From NCBI RefSeq assembly GCF_017676365.1, contig NZ_JADKMA010000047.1, positions 1-40,656 of the forward strand: a DNA stretch of 40,656 bases, written 5' to 3'. The translations under genes and the position numbers were made by a program. Position 1 is the first letter of the stretch; each line of letters opens with the position of its first letter. The notes under the pieces are model-generated. The model searched no databases. It worked only from the letters and a program-made list of their open reading frames with translations, and was not told where the DNA came from. Positions 24,305 to 33,159 of the stretch are shown here, in pieces. This stretch comes from Streptomyces oryzae (GTDB lineage Bacteria; Actinomycetota; Actinomycetes; Streptomycetales; Streptomycetaceae).

Positions 24305-24910
24305 TCACTTGGCCAATATCAGGCTCATCGCCTCGGCCCGGGTGGTCGCGTCGCGGAGCTGGCCGCGGACGGCGGAGGTCGTCGTCTTCGCTCCGGGCTT
24401 GCGGACACCCCGTACGGACATGCACATGTGCTCGCACTCAATGACCACGATGACCCCACGCGGCTCCAGGATGCGCATCAGCGAGTCGGCGATCTGCGTG
24501 GTCAGCCGCTCCTGCACCTGGGGGCGGCGGGCAAAGACCTCGACCAGGCGAGCCAGCTTGGAGAGCCCTGTGATCTTGCCACTCGCCGACGGGATGTAGC
24601 CGACGTGCGCCACTCCGTGGAACGGCAACAGGTGGTGCTCGCACTGGCTGACCACCTCGATGTCCTTCACCAGGACCATCTCGTCATGGCCAAGGTCGAA
24701 AGTCGTCGTGAGCACATCCTCCGGGCGCTGGTGCAAGCCCGCGAACATTTCCCGATAGGCACGCGCCACCCGTGCCGGCGTCTCCAGCAGGCCCTCGCGG
24801 TCGGGGTCCTCGCCCACGGCGATCAGCAGTTCGCGTACCGCGTTCTCGGCGCGCTTCTCGTCGAAGGTGCCTATCGAGTTCTCCCCGTCCAGGGTCACCG
24901 GGTCGGTCAT
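24305..24910 (-). CDS. folE: GTP cyclohydrolase I
   Basis: This 201-residue enzyme converts GTP to dihydroneopterin triphosphate, the entry step of folate synthesis, as a decamer. Zinc ligands are visible in [12 protein letters not shown] (Cys and His) and [13 protein letters not shown] (second Cys). [20 protein letters not shown] and [10 protein letters not shown] are typical blocks. ATG 24908-24910 follows GAGGGAC; a longer in-frame extension has no such signal. It is transcribed leftward, opposite to folP-folB-folK, and is flanked by its own terminator and by the ftsH terminator, so it is probably monocistronic. Confidence 0.95.
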   Translation of the reverse strand: MTDPVTLDGENSIGTFDEKRAENAVRELLIAVGEDPDREGLLETPARVARAYREMFAGLHQRPEDVLTTTFDLGHDEMVLVKDIEVVSQCEHHLLPFHGVAHVGYIPSASGKITGLSKLARLVEVFARRPQVQERLTTQIADSLMRILEPRGVIVVIECEHMCMSVRGVRKPGAKTTTSAVRGQLRDATTRAEAMSLILAK

Positions 24911-24994
24911 GTGGTCCCTCGTTCCTTGACTTGCACAGCTCCGCGGGCCGGCACGGTGCGTGACCGGCTCGGCGCTGTCGTGTACACAGCGGAA

Positions 24995-25031
24995 AGCCGC
25001 GCCCCTCGAAGGTAACCCGAGGGGCGCGGCT
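24995..25031 (-). terminator. Strong hairpin downstream of ftsH
   Basis: AGCCGCGCCCCTCG (24995-25008) and CGAGGGGCGCGGCT (25018-25031) are perfect 14-bp arms with a 9-base loop, 40 bp past the ftsH stop. This separates ftsH from folE, unlike the mycobacterial order in which I recall them as contiguous. Confidence 0.8.
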
Positions 25032-25070
25032 GACATTCCGTGGCGTGGACCCTACCCCGCCGACCTGCGG

Positions 25071-27131
25071 TTATCCGTTGTCGGGGTCCGCGGGCTCGAC
25101 GATGGCATCCGACTCGCGGGGGCCGATCTCCTTGCCCAGGTTGGGGTTGGAGTTGTTGCCGTTGGTCAGCGCGGCGGGCGGGGCCGAGACCGGGGGCCTG
25201 GTGGAGGGGGTGCGCCGCGAGGAGCCCGTCCAGGCGGGGCGGGCCGGACGCTTGACGACGGGGGCGAAGATCTCGGCGATCTCCTCCTTGTTCAGCGTCT
25301 CCTTCTCCAGCAGGGCCAGGACGAGGTTGTCGAGGACGTCGCGGTTCTCCACCAGGATTTCCCAGGCTTCGTTGTGCGCCGTCTCGATCAGCTTCTTGAC
25401 CTCCTCGTCCACCAGCCCGGCGACCTCCTCGGAGTAGTCCCGCTGGTGGGCCATCTCCTTGCCCAGGAAGGGCTCGGACTGGTCGGAGCCGAACTTGATG
25501 GCGCCCAGCCGCTCGGTCATGCCGTACTGGGTGACCATCGCGCGGGCCGTGGCCGTCGCCTTCTCGATGTCGTTGGCCGCGCCCGTGGTCGGGTCGTGGA
25601 AGACCAGTTCCTCGGCCGCCCGGCCGCCCATCATGTAGGCGAGCTGGTCGAGCATCTCGTTGCGCGTGGTGGAGTACTTGTCCTCGTCGGGGAGGACCAT
25701 CGTGTACCCCAGGGCGCGGCCTCTGGAGAGGATGGTGATCTTGTGGACCGGGTCGGAGTTGGGTGAGGCCGCCGCGACCAGGGCGTGTCCGCCCTCGTGG
25801 TACGCGGTGATCTTCTTCTCCTTGTCGCTCATGATCCGGGTCCGCTTCTGCGGTCCGGCCACGACGCGGTCGATCGCCTCGTCCAGCGACTTGTTGTCGA
25901 TCAGCTTCTGGTCGCTGCGCGCGGACAGCAGCGCCGCCTCGTTGAGCACATTGCTCAGGTCGGCGCCGGTGAAGCCCGGCGTACGGCGGGCGACCGCGCT
26001 CAGGTCCACATCCTGGGCCATCGGCTTGCCCTTCTGGTGGACCTGAAGGATCTCCAGCCGGCCCTGCATGTCGGGGCGGTCGACGGCGATCTGCCGGTCG
26101 AAGCGGCCCGGGCGCAGCAGCGCCGGGTCCAGGATGTCCGGCCGGTTGGTGGCGGCGATCAGGATGACGCCGCCCTTGACGTCGAAGCCGTCCATCTCGA
26201 CCAGCAGCTGGTTGAGCGTCTGCTCCCGCTCGTCGTGACCGCCGCCCATGCCGGCTCCGCGGTGCCGGCCGACGGCGTCGATCTCGTCCACGAAGACGAT
26301 GGCCGGGGCGTTCGCCTTCGCCTGTTCGAACAGGTCGCGCACCCGGGAGGCGCCGACGCCGACGAACATCTCCACGAAGTCGGAGCCGGAGATCGAGTAG
26401 AAGGGCACCCCCGCCTCACCGGCGACGGCTCGGGCGAGCAGCGTCTTACCGGTGCCGGGCGGGCCGTAGAGCAGCACACCCTTGGGGATCTTGGCGCCGA
26501 CGGCCTGGAACTTCGCGGGCTCCTGGAGGAACTCCTTGATCTCCTGCAGTTCCTCGACGGCCTCGTCGGAGCCGGCCACGTCGGAGAAGGTCGTCTTCGG
26601 GGTGTCCTTGGTGATGAGCTTGGCCTTGGACTTCCCGAAGTTCATCACCCGGGAGCCGCCGCCCTGCATCTGGTTCATCAGGAACAGGAAGATGACGATG
26701 ATCAGCACGAACGGCAGCAGAGAGATCAGCATCCCGACGAACGGGTTCTGCTTCTGCGGCGCGACCGTGTACCCCTTGGGGATCTCCTTTTGGTCGTACT
26801 TGCTCTGGAGCTCCTTGGCGATATCGACACCCTGGTTGTCGATGTAGCTCGCCTTGATCTTGTCGCTGTCCTCGACCTTGGCGCCGTCCTTGAGCTCGAG
26901 CTTGACGATCTGTTCGTCGCCCGTGGTGAGCTCAGCGGACTTCACCTTGTTCTGTCGGATCGCCTGTACGACCTGGCCGGTGTCCACCGTCTTGAAGCCG
27001 CCGGACGAGCCGACGACCTGCATCAACACGACCACGGCAAGGACGGCCAGCACGATCCACATGACCGGCCCGCGGAAGTATCGCTTCACGTCCATCCATA
27101 CGGAGCGCGTGGGCCCCGTCCCTCCTGCCAC
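25071..27131 (-). CDS. ftsH: ATP-dependent zinc metalloprotease FtsH
   Basis: This membrane-bound AAA+ protease has up to 686 residues. It has two N-terminal transmembrane helices (~22-40 and ~130-152) flanking a periplasmic-side domain. The AAA module carries Walker [14 protein letters not shown], Walker [13 protein letters not shown], and the second region of homology with [10 protein letters not shown]. The zinc protease motif is [10 protein letters not shown], with the third ligand in [10 protein letters not shown]. The C-terminal ~60 residues are low-complexity (Arg/Pro/Thr, then GNNSNPN). The start could be GTG 27131 or ATG 27095 (MDVKRYFRG, 674 residues, where homology begins). It acts in membrane-protein quality control. 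Confidence 0.95.
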   Translation of the reverse strand: MAGGTGPTRSVWMDVKRYFRGPVMWIVLAVLAVVVLMQVVGSSGGFKTVDTGQVVQAIRQNKVKSAELTTGDEQIVKLELKDGAKVEDSDKIKASYIDNQGVDIAKELQSKYDQKEIPKGYTVAPQKQNPFVGMLISLLPFVLIIVIFLFLMNQMQGGGSRVMNFGKSKAKLITKDTPKTTFSDVAGSDEAVEELQEIKEFLQEPAKFQAVGAKIPKGVLLYGPPGTGKTLLARAVAGEAGVPFYSISGSDFVEMFVGVGASRVRDLFEQAKANAPAIVFVDEIDAVGRHRGAGMGGGHDEREQTLNQLLVEMDGFDVKGGVILIAATNRPDILDPALLRPGRFDRQIAVDRPDMQGRLEILQVHQKGKPMAQDVDLSAVARRTPGFTGADLSNVLNEAALLSARSDQKLIDNKSLDEAIDRVVAGPQKRTRIMSDKEKKITAYHEGGHALVAAASPNSDPVHKITILSRGRALGYTMVLPDEDKYSTTRNEMLDQLAYMMGGRAAEELVFHDPTTGAANDIEKATATARAMVTQYGMTERLGAIKFGSDQSEPFLGKEMAHQRDYSEEVAGLVDEEVKKLIETAHNEAWEILVENRDVLDNLVLALLEKETLNKEEIAEIFAPVVKRPARPAWTGSSRRTPSTRPPVSAPPAALTNGNNSNPNLGKEIGPRESDAIVEPADPDNG

Positions 27132-27170
27132 AGTGAGTTGAAAAGCCTGACCTTCGGACGGTACCCCAGC

Positions 27171-27213
27171 ATTGTCACCCGGCGCCGCCGAGGACGGTCA
27201 ACCACAACCGTCC
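27171..27213 (-). promoter_or_regulatory. Candidate ftsH promoter with inverted repeat
   Basis: On the complement, TTGACC (27196-27201) and GACAAT (27171-27176) are spaced by 19 bp upstream of ftsH. The -35 box lies in an inverted repeat, GGACGGT (27192-27198) with ACCGTCC (27207-27213), which might be an operator. Confidence 0.35.
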
Positions 27214-27322
27214 TTCAAAGCTGCAACGAGGGGCACCGGCCCTGTGTTCCCGGCCCGCACGGACGTACGCGCGCGGATCCGGGCGCCCCGGCGGCCGCCC
27301 GGGCATTCGGCCGCCCGGGGAT

Positions 27323-27877
27323 TCAGCCGCCGTACACGTGCGGAGCCAGCGTGCCGACGAACGGCAGGTTCCGGTACCCCTCGGCGTAGTCGAGTCCGTA
27401 GCCGACGACGAATTCGTTGGGGATGTCGAAGCCGACCCACTTCACGTCGATCGCCACCTTGGCGGCGTCCGGCTTGCGCAGCAGCGTGCACACGTTGAGC
27501 GAGGCCGGCTCGCGGGAGCCCAGGTTGGACAGCAGCCAGGACAGCGTCAGACCCGAGTCGATGATGTCCTCGACGATCAGGACGTGCTTGCCCTTGATGT
27601 CGGTGTCCAGGTCCTTGAGGATGCGTACGACGCCGGAGGACTGCGTTCCGGCGCCGTAGGAGGACACCGCCATCCAGTCCATCGTCGCCGGAGTGGACAG
27701 GGCCCGTGCCAGATCGGCCATCACCATGACGGCTCCCTTGAGCACCCCGACCAGCAGCAGATCCTTGCCCGCGTACTCCGCGTCGATCTTCGCGGCCAGC
27801 TCGGCCAGCTTCGCGTCGATTTCTTCCTTGCTGACCAGCACCGACTGAAGGTCGGCGCCCATGTCTTTCTCGTCCAC
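27323..27877 (-). CDS. hpt: Hypoxanthine phosphoribosyltransferase
   Basis: This 184-residue purine salvage enzyme converts hypoxanthine or guanine plus PRPP to IMP or GMP. The PRPP-binding motif [16 protein letters not shown] is intact, preceded by [18 protein letters not shown] and [10 protein letters not shown] and followed by the purine-site [19 protein letters not shown]. The start is given as GTG 27875-27877; ATG 27862 (MGADLQSVL, 179 residues) is equally likely. It sits between tilS and ftsH, a conserved actinobacterial neighbourhood. Confidence 0.95.
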   Translation of the reverse strand: MDEKDMGADLQSVLVSKEEIDAKLAELAAKIDAEYAGKDLLLVGVLKGAVMVMADLARALSTPATMDWMAVSSYGAGTQSSGVVRILKDLDTDIKGKHVLIVEDIIDSGLTLSWLLSNLGSREPASLNVCTLLRKPDAAKVAIDVKWVGFDIPNEFVVGYGLDYAEGYRNLPFVGTLAPHVYGG

Positions 27878-27973
27878 CCGTGCTGCTCTCGCTCGTCGCG
27901 GTCCGGTCGGCAGGGCCGTCGTATGGCCACTCCGGGCTGCTCCGGCCTGCCCCGGACGGTGCCGGGGCGCCGG

Positions 27974-29317
27974 TCAGTCCGGTGCGTTCGGTGAGCCGTG
28001 CCGGATGACCAGTCTGCCACCCTGCCGGGCGACCTCCACACGCCCGGGCAGGTTGAGGGCCCGCTGGCCCCGCCAGGCGGTGATGAGGCGGTCCATCTCC
28101 TCGATGTGCCGGGCGAAGAGCGAACCGGCCGGGGAGCCGGCCTCGATCGCGGCCCGGCGCAGCACCCGGCGCCGCACCGCGGGCGGCAGCGCGTACAGCC
28201 GGACAACGTCCAGTTCCACCTTCCCGTCGGCGTTCCCTTCGGCGCCTCTCGCACCGTCGGGGCGGCCGGTGGCGCGGCCGGGCTGTCCGGTTCCGTCCGC
28301 CTGGTCCGGCACCCCGGCCTCGTCCGGCGGCGCGGTGCCGGGGGTGCGCACCACCGCGCGTTCGGCTTCGTCGGTCCAGGCGTCGAGCGCGTCCGCGTCG
28401 TCCCTGGACAGCTGTGCGGTACGGGCCAGCGCCTCGATGACGCCCTTGCCGAGCGCCTTCTCCAGCGCGGGCAGGGCCTCGTGGCGGACCCGGGAGCGGG
28501 TGTAGGCGGGGTCGGTGTTGTGCGGGTCGTCCCAGACGGGGAGCGACTGGACCATGCACGCCTTGCGGGTGGTCTGCCGGTCGATGGCCAGGAACGGGCG
28601 GCGGTAGCGGCCGCCGGGCCCGGAGACGGCCGCCATCCCGGACAGCGAGCGGGTGCCGGAGCCGCGGGCGAGGCCGAGCAGCACCGTTTCCGCCTGATCG
28701 TCGCGGGTGTGGCCGAGCAGCACGGCGGCGGCGCCGTGCCGCTCGGCGATCGCGTCCAGCGCGGCGTAGCGGGCCTCGCGTGCTGCCGCTTCGGGCCCTG
28801 TGTTGGTCCGTCCCACCTGGATGGCGACGGACTCGACGGGCGCCAGCCCGAGGTCGGTGAGGCGGTCGGCGACGTCCTGGGCCCGCTCGGCGGAGCCGGG
28901 CTGGAGGCCGTGGTCGACCGTGACTCCGCCGGCGCGCAGGCCGAGGCGGGGGGCTTCGAAGGCGAGCGCGGAGGCGAGCGCCATGGAGTCGGCGCCGCCT
29001 GAGCAGGCCACCAGGACGAGCGGTGGCGGCGGCTCGGCGGGGAGCGGGGCCGCGGGCTGGGGCGCTGCGAGTCGGGATGCTGTGGGCCGGGGCGCTGCGG
29101 ATGGGGATGCTGCGGATCGGGGTGCGGCCGGCTGGGGGCCTGCCGGGCGGGGGGCTGCTGTCAGCTGTGCGCTGCGCACGCCGTGCGTGCTGCCGCCCTG
29201 TGCGCCGACGCCGCGTGTGCTGACGTCCGGTGCGCTGATGTCGTGCGCGCTGAGCACGTCGTGGAGTGTGCGGCGGACCGCCAGGCGTATTGCGGCAACC
29301 GCGGGATGGGGACCCAT
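27974..29317 (-). CDS. tilS: tRNA(Ile)-lysidine synthetase
   Basis: TilS modifies C34 of tRNA-Ile(CAU) to lysidine and is essential. The PP-loop is [20 protein letters not shown] (SGGADS at residues 106-111), followed by [29 protein letters not shown] and [10 protein letters not shown] normal N-terminus ([17 protein letters not shown]) is separated from the PP-loop by a ~75-residue Ala/Pro insert built from pentapeptide repeats such as [15 protein letters not shown]. The PP-loop normally comes much earlier. A second Pro/Gly/Asp-rich stretch (~330-365) interrupts the C-terminal part. 447 residues in total. ATG 29315-29317 is preceded by GAGGAAG. Confidence 0.92.
   Translation of the reverse strand: MGPHPAVAAIRLAVRRTLHDVLSAHDISAPDVSTRGVGAQGGSTHGVRSAQLTAAPRPAGPQPAAPRSAASPSAAPRPTASRLAAPQPAAPLPAEPPPPLVLVACSGGADSMALASALAFEAPRLGLRAGGVTVDHGLQPGSAERAQDVADRLTDLGLAPVESVAIQVGRTNTGPEAAAREARYAALDAIAERHGAAAVLLGHTRDDQAETVLLGLARGSGTRSLSGMAAVSGPGGRYRRPFLAIDRQTTRKACMVQSLPVWDDPHNTDPAYTRSRVRHEALPALEKALGKGVIEALARTAQLSRDDADALDAWTDEAERAVVRTPGTAPPDEAGVPDQADGTGQPGRATGRPDGARGAEGNADGKVELDVVRLYALPPAVRRRVLRRAAIEAGSPAGSLFARHIEEMDRLITAWRGQRALNLPGRVEVARQGGRLVIRHGSPNAPD
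29044..29163. repeat. Eight 15-bp tandem repeats inside tilS
   Basis: Units of the type GGGGCGCTGCGGATG / GGGATGCTGCGGATC repeat with a 15-bp period from 29044 to 29163 and encode the Ala-Pro pentapeptides of the TilS insert. The unit length keeps the frame, so copy number can change without breaking the gene. Confidence 0.75.
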
Positions 29318-29511
29318 GTCCGATTCACTTCCTCGTCAGGGACTGCGACGATCGCGGGCGGAGGCTCCGCGGATCCGGGGGTGTCGAAGTCGATTACTGT
29401 CACGCTGTGTATGTAGATGGTGACAGAGACGGACTGCGTTCCCCGAGCATCGCACGCGTGCCAGCCCCGCACGGTCCCTCGGAAGGGTGATTGGGGAGGC
29501 TTCCACTCGCC

Positions 29512-30666
29512 TCAATCCGCCTTCCGATGCACCCTCGCGATCCACTCGGCGGGCGTGGCGATCTCCGCCTTGGTCGGAAGGGTGTTCGGGGATGTCCACA
29601 CACGGTTGAACCCCTCCATGCCCACCTCGTCCACCACGGTGCGCACGAACCGTTCACCGTCCCGGTACTGCCGCAGCTTCGCGTCCAGGCCGAGCAGCTT
29701 GCGCAGCGCCATGTCGAGCCGCCCCGCTCCGGTGGCGCGGCGCTTCTGGAACTTCTCGCGGATCTCCGTGACCGTCGGGACGACCTGCGGGCCCACGCCG
29801 TCCATCACATAGTCGGCGTGTCCCTCCAGCAGCGACATGACGGCCGTCAGCCTGCCCAGCACCTCGCGCTGGGCCGGGGTCTGCACCAGCTCGACCAGGC
29901 TGGGCCGCTCCTCCTCGCCCTCCAGCTGCTCCTCGGCACCCTCGCCGCCCTCGCCAGGCTTGTTGCCGGACAGCGACTGGACGGCCTCGCGCAGCCGCTC
30001 CAGCAGCGTGGAGGGGTCGATGTCGGTCTGCTCCAGGAAGGACTGGATCTCCATCCGCAGGTGGTCGCGGAGCCAGGGCACGGCGGTGAACTGGGTGCGG
30101 TGCGTCTCCTCGTGCAGGCACACCCACAGCCGGAAGTCGTGCGGGTCGACCTCCAGCTCGCGCTCCACGTGCACGATGTTCGGGGCCACCAGCAGCAGCC
30201 GCCCGCCGCCGTCGGGGCCGCCCGGCAGGTCCCGGCCGGCCGGCGCGAACGTCTCGTACTGGCCCAGCACCCGCGAGGAGAGGAACGACAGCAGCATCCC
30301 GACCTCGACGCCGGTGACCTTGCCGCCGACCGCGCCGAGTACGGCACCGCCGGGCAGCCCTGCGCGGCGCTCCTCGACCTTGGTCAGCAGCGGTGAGAGC
30401 AGTTCGCGGAAGCCGGCGACGTTGGCCCGTACCCAGCCGGGCCGGTCCACCACCAGCACGGGCGTGTCCGCCGCCTCGGAACTGGCGGGGGTCAGCCGGG
30501 TGAAGTCGCGTACGTGCTCCTCGGACGCCTTGGCGTACCGCCGCAGCTCCGCGACGATGTCGCGCGCTTCGTCCCTGCTGACATCCGGCCCCGGCCGCCC
30601 GAGCCGGGTCGCGGTCGCGACCGCGAGATTCCAGTCGACCATCTGCACTCCACCGAGGCTCGTCAT
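29512..30666 (-). CDS. Zincin-like metalloprotease (DUF2342, 'F420 biosynthesis-associated' family)
   Basis: This is a 384-residue cytoplasmic protein. VDWNLAVATATRLGRPGP at the N-terminus and the zincin motif WVCLHEETHRTQF (HExxH) identify the actinobacterial DUF2342/zinc-dependent metalloprotease family. GHADYVMDGVG supplies a probable third ligand region. The family name cites F420 biosynthesis, but as far as I know neither a substrate nor a link to F420 has been shown. The ATG at 30664-30666 is chosen as the start of homology, 195 bp upstream of tilS. The middle (~225-260) is acidic and low-complexity. Gene order dacB-metalloprotease-tilS-hpt matches my recollection of mycobacteria. Confidence 0.85.
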   Translation of the reverse strand: MTSLGGVQMVDWNLAVATATRLGRPGPDVSRDEARDIVAELRRYAKASEEHVRDFTRLTPASSEAADTPVLVVDRPGWVRANVAGFRELLSPLLTKVEERRAGLPGGAVLGAVGGKVTGVEVGMLLSFLSSRVLGQYETFAPAGRDLPGGPDGGGRLLLVAPNIVHVERELEVDPHDFRLWVCLHEETHRTQFTAVPWLRDHLRMEIQSFLEQTDIDPSTLLERLREAVQSLSGNKPGEGGEGAEEQLEGEEERPSLVELVQTPAQREVLGRLTAVMSLLEGHADYVMDGVGPQVVPTVTEIREKFQKRRATGAGRLDMALRKLLGLDAKLRQYRDGERFVRTVVDEVGMEGFNRVWTSPNTLPTKAEIATPAEWIARVHRKAD

Positions 30667-30747
30667 TCTTTCACCGTACGTGCAGCGGGGGCGCGGTGGG
30701 AGGAGACCGCGGCGGCGGGGCAGGGGCACCCCCTCTCCAGAGCGGCG

Positions 30748-32463
30748 TCAGCCCTCGCGGCAGCCGCAGTTGGCCAGGGCCGAGGCGAGGCGGTCCAGGG
30801 ATTGCTGGGCCACCTCACGGCCGGAGGCCCCCGTCGTCATGAAGGCGAAGGCCAGCATCCGGCCGTCCGCGTCCACCACGGTGCCGGCCAGTGTGTTCAC
30901 CCCCGTCAGGGTGCCCGTTTTGGCGCGGACGAGACCTGCGCCGGGCTCGCCGCGCTCCCCGCCGTAGCGGGAATCGAGGGTGCCGGTGAATCCGGCGACG
31001 GGCAGCCCGGTGAGGACCGGGCGCAGAGTGGGCCGGTCCGGATCGGCCGCAAGAGTGAGCAGCCGGGTGAGCAGCGCGGGCGAGACCCGGTCCGCGCGGT
31101 CGAGGCCGCTGCCGTCCGCGAAGCGGGCGCCCTTGAGGGGCAGGCCGAGCTTTTTCAGGGTGCGGTGGACGGCGCGGCCCGCGCTCTTGAAGCCGGCGGA
31201 CTTTTCCCCGGCGAGTGCGGTCTGCCGGGCGAGGGCCTCGGCGATGTCGTTGTCGCTGTTGGTGAGCATCCGCTCGACCAGCGCGCCGAGCGTGGCCGAG
31301 TGGTGGATGGCGAGTTCCGCGGCTCCCTTGGCCGCCTTGCGCTCCTTGGGGGCGCCCTCGACGCTGACGCCCTTCTCGCCGAGTTCCCGGGCGAACGCCT
31401 TGGCCGCCTCCAGCGCGGGGTCGGCGACGCGGGGTGCGGGCCCGTGGTCGCTGTTTCCCCCAGAGCCTCCGGCCCCGGGGGTGCCCCCAGTGCGGCCCTC
31501 CTCGACCATCAGCGGGGTGACCCGGGCCAGGTTCTCGTTGGGGCCGATGACGTGCTGGTCGGTGCCGGTGTAGCGGGAGGTGTCGTAGCCGAGGCGGATC
31601 TTGTGGACGCCGCGCTTGTCGAGGGCGCGGGCGGTGCGGGCCGCCATGGCGGTCAGGTCCCGCTCGGTGAGGGTGGGGTCGCCGCCGCCGACGAGTGTGA
31701 CGCGGTCGCCCTCGCCGACGGCGCGGGTGGCGATCCGGTACGTCTCGCCGCGTGCGGTCAGCGCGGCTACGGCGGTGGCCAGCTTGACCGTGGAGGCGGG
31801 CGCCGAGACGGCCTTGGCGTCCCGCGAGAAGAGCTGCCGCCCGGTGACGGCGTCCACCACGGAGGCGTGCCGTACGGCGCCGAGCGAGCCGTCCTCGATC
31901 AGGGGTTCGAGCGTGTCGGCGAGGGCCGAGGCGGTGGGCGGCGGCACCTCGGGGCGGGTGCCGCGGTTGCCGGAGCCGCTCTGCGGGCCGCCCTGCCCCT
32001 GGTTCGGTACGGGTCCGGCCGCGGCGAGCACCTGTGGGGCCATGGGGTAGCCGTCCGGGCGGCCCGGCGTGTGGTCCCTGCCACTTCCGTGCTCCTGGCG
32101 GGCTGCCCGGACCCGCTCGGCCGTACGCTGACCCGAGTCCCACGGCCCCGCCGAGGCCACCGTCACCAGCGCGACCACGAGTCCCAGTGCGGAGGAGGCG
32201 GCGGTGAGCCGTACCGTCTGCCGCTGCTGCGGCGAGGCCGCCCGCCAACGACGCCGGGCCCCACGTGCCGCGCCGCGGGCCCGAGCGGTCGTGCGCAGGG
32301 CTGCCGTACGGGCGCGTGCCGCTGCCGTGCGGGGGTGTGCCACTGCCGTGCGGGCGCGTGCCGCCGCGCTGCGGGTGTGGGCCGCCGCGCTGCGGGCCAC
32401 CCGGGCGGCGAAGCGGTATGCCCGGTTCGCGGTGTCACGCACCTTCGCTCCGGTGTCATGCAC
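30748..32463 (-). CDS. dacB: D-alanyl-D-alanine carboxypeptidase/endopeptidase (PBP4, peptidase S13)
   Basis: This ~571-residue penicillin-binding protein trims or cleaves peptidoglycan cross-links outside the membrane. Catalytic motifs are SAPASTVKLAT (Ser-x-x-Lys nucleophile), LTNSDNDIAEALA (SDN) and VRAKTGTLTGVN (KTG). A single membrane anchor (RLTAASSALGLVVALVTVAS) is preceded by a ~85-residue cytoplasmic tail that is nearly all Ala, Arg, His and Thr. The tail is organised in 7-residue repeats, for example TAVAHPR-TAAARAR. I chose GTG 32463 because AGGGG lies nine bases upstream; GTG 32490 would add nine residues. It is divergent from ppa. Confidence 0.9.
   Translation of the reverse strand: MHDTGAKVRDTANRAYRFAARVARSAAAHTRSAAARARTAVAHPRTAAARARTAALRTTARARGAARGARRRWRAASPQQRQTVRLTAASSALGLVVALVTVASAGPWDSGQRTAERVRAARQEHGSGRDHTPGRPDGYPMAPQVLAAAGPVPNQGQGGPQSGSGNRGTRPEVPPPTASALADTLEPLIEDGSLGAVRHASVVDAVTGRQLFSRDAKAVSAPASTVKLATAVAALTARGETYRIATRAVGEGDRVTLVGGGDPTLTERDLTAMAARTARALDKRGVHKIRLGYDTSRYTGTDQHVIGPNENLARVTPLMVEEGRTGGTPGAGGSGGNSDHGPAPRVADPALEAAKAFARELGEKGVSVEGAPKERKAAKGAAELAIHHSATLGALVERMLTNSDNDIAEALARQTALAGEKSAGFKSAGRAVHRTLKKLGLPLKGARFADGSGLDRADRVSPALLTRLLTLAADPDRPTLRPVLTGLPVAGFTGTLDSRYGGERGEPGAGLVRAKTGTLTGVNTLAGTVVDADGRMLAFAFMTTGASGREVAQQSLDRLASALANCGCREG
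32300..32404. repeat. Five 21-bp tandem repeats inside dacB
   Basis: Units at 32300, 32321, 32342, 32363 and 32384 (type GCTGCCGTGCGGGCGCGTGCC with small changes) encode Ala/Arg heptads of the cytoplasmic tail. The heptad spacing puts Arg and His at fixed positions along a helix. Confidence 0.75.
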
Positions 32464-32530
32464 CTCGACCAGCCCCTTTCGCGAGCACACATGTGCGTGG
32501 GGGACACTTAATCACCAGACTGGAGTTCTT

Positions 32531-32575
32531 CTGGGGGACGGCCCCCAGGGCACACGAGTGCTGATGAGTGCTGAT
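32531..32575 (+). promoter_or_regulatory. Hairpin plus 10-bp tandem repeat in the ppa leader
   Basis: CTGGGGG (32531-32537) pairs with CCCCCAG (32542-32548) around ACGG. It is followed by a perfect tandem GAGTGCTGAT at 32556-32565 and 32566-32575, ending 31 bp before the ppa start. This may be a 5' UTR structure; no regulator is known to me. Confidence 0.4.
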
Positions 32576-32606
32576 CTCATCATTGATCTATACGGAGGAG
32601 CCTCCC

Positions 32607-33098
32607 TTGGAGTTCGACGTCACCATCGAGATCCCGAAGGGCTCGCGGAACAAGTACGAGGTGGACCACGAGACGGGCCGTATCCGCCTGGACCGGCACC
32701 TGTTCACCTCGACCGTGTACCCGGCGGACTACGGCTTCGTCGACGGCACCCTGGGCGAGGACGGCGACCCGCTCGACGCGCTCGTGCTGCTGGAGGAGCC
32801 CACCTTCCCCGGGTGCATCATCAAGTGCCGCGCCATCGGGATGTTCCGGATGACGGATGAGGCCGGCGGCGACGACAAGCTGCTGTGCGTGCCCGCTTCC
32901 GACCCGCGGATGGAGCACCTGCGCGACATCCACCACGTCAGCGAGTTCGACCGGCTGGAGATCCAGCACTTCTTCGAGGTCTACAAGGACCTGGAGCCCG
33001 GCAAGTCGGTCGAGGGTGCCAACTGGGTGGGCCGTGCCGAGGCCGAGGCCGAGGTCGAGGCGTCCATCAAGCGGCTCGCCGCCGAGGGCGGTCACTGA
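32607..33098 (+). CDS. ppa: Inorganic pyrophosphatase
   Basis: This 163-residue soluble family I pyrophosphatase hydrolyses PPi and drives biosynthesis forward. It begins [19 protein letters not shown] and carries the signature [20 protein letters not shown] with the metal-binding aspartates, plus [16 protein letters not shown]. The start is a TTG (32607-32609), fixed by the strong GGAGGAG six bases upstream and by the first conserved residue following it. An ATG further upstream would add 13 unrelated residues. TTG on such a highly expressed housekeeping gene is unusual. Confidence 0.95.
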   Translation: MEFDVTIEIPKGSRNKYEVDHETGRIRLDRHLFTSTVYPADYGFVDGTLGEDGDPLDALVLLEEPTFPGCIIKCRAIGMFRMTDEAGGDDKLLCVPASDPRMEHLRDIHHVSEFDRLEIQHFFEVYKDLEPGKSVEGANWVGRAEAEAEVEASIKRLAAEGGH

Positions 33099-33113
33099 GA
33101 CCGTCCACCCGCC

Positions 33114-33140
33114 GGAGGGGCTGAGAGTCTCGGCCCCTCC
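33114..33140. terminator. Bidirectional terminator between ppa and the exporter gene
   Basis: GGAGGGGCTGAGA (33114-33126) pairs with TCTCGGCCCCTCC (33128-33140) apart from one G-U-type position. It lies 15 bp after the ppa stop and 19 bp before the stop of the convergent gene. Confidence 0.75.
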
Positions 33141-33159
33141 GTCAGCATGAGCCGGCCGG

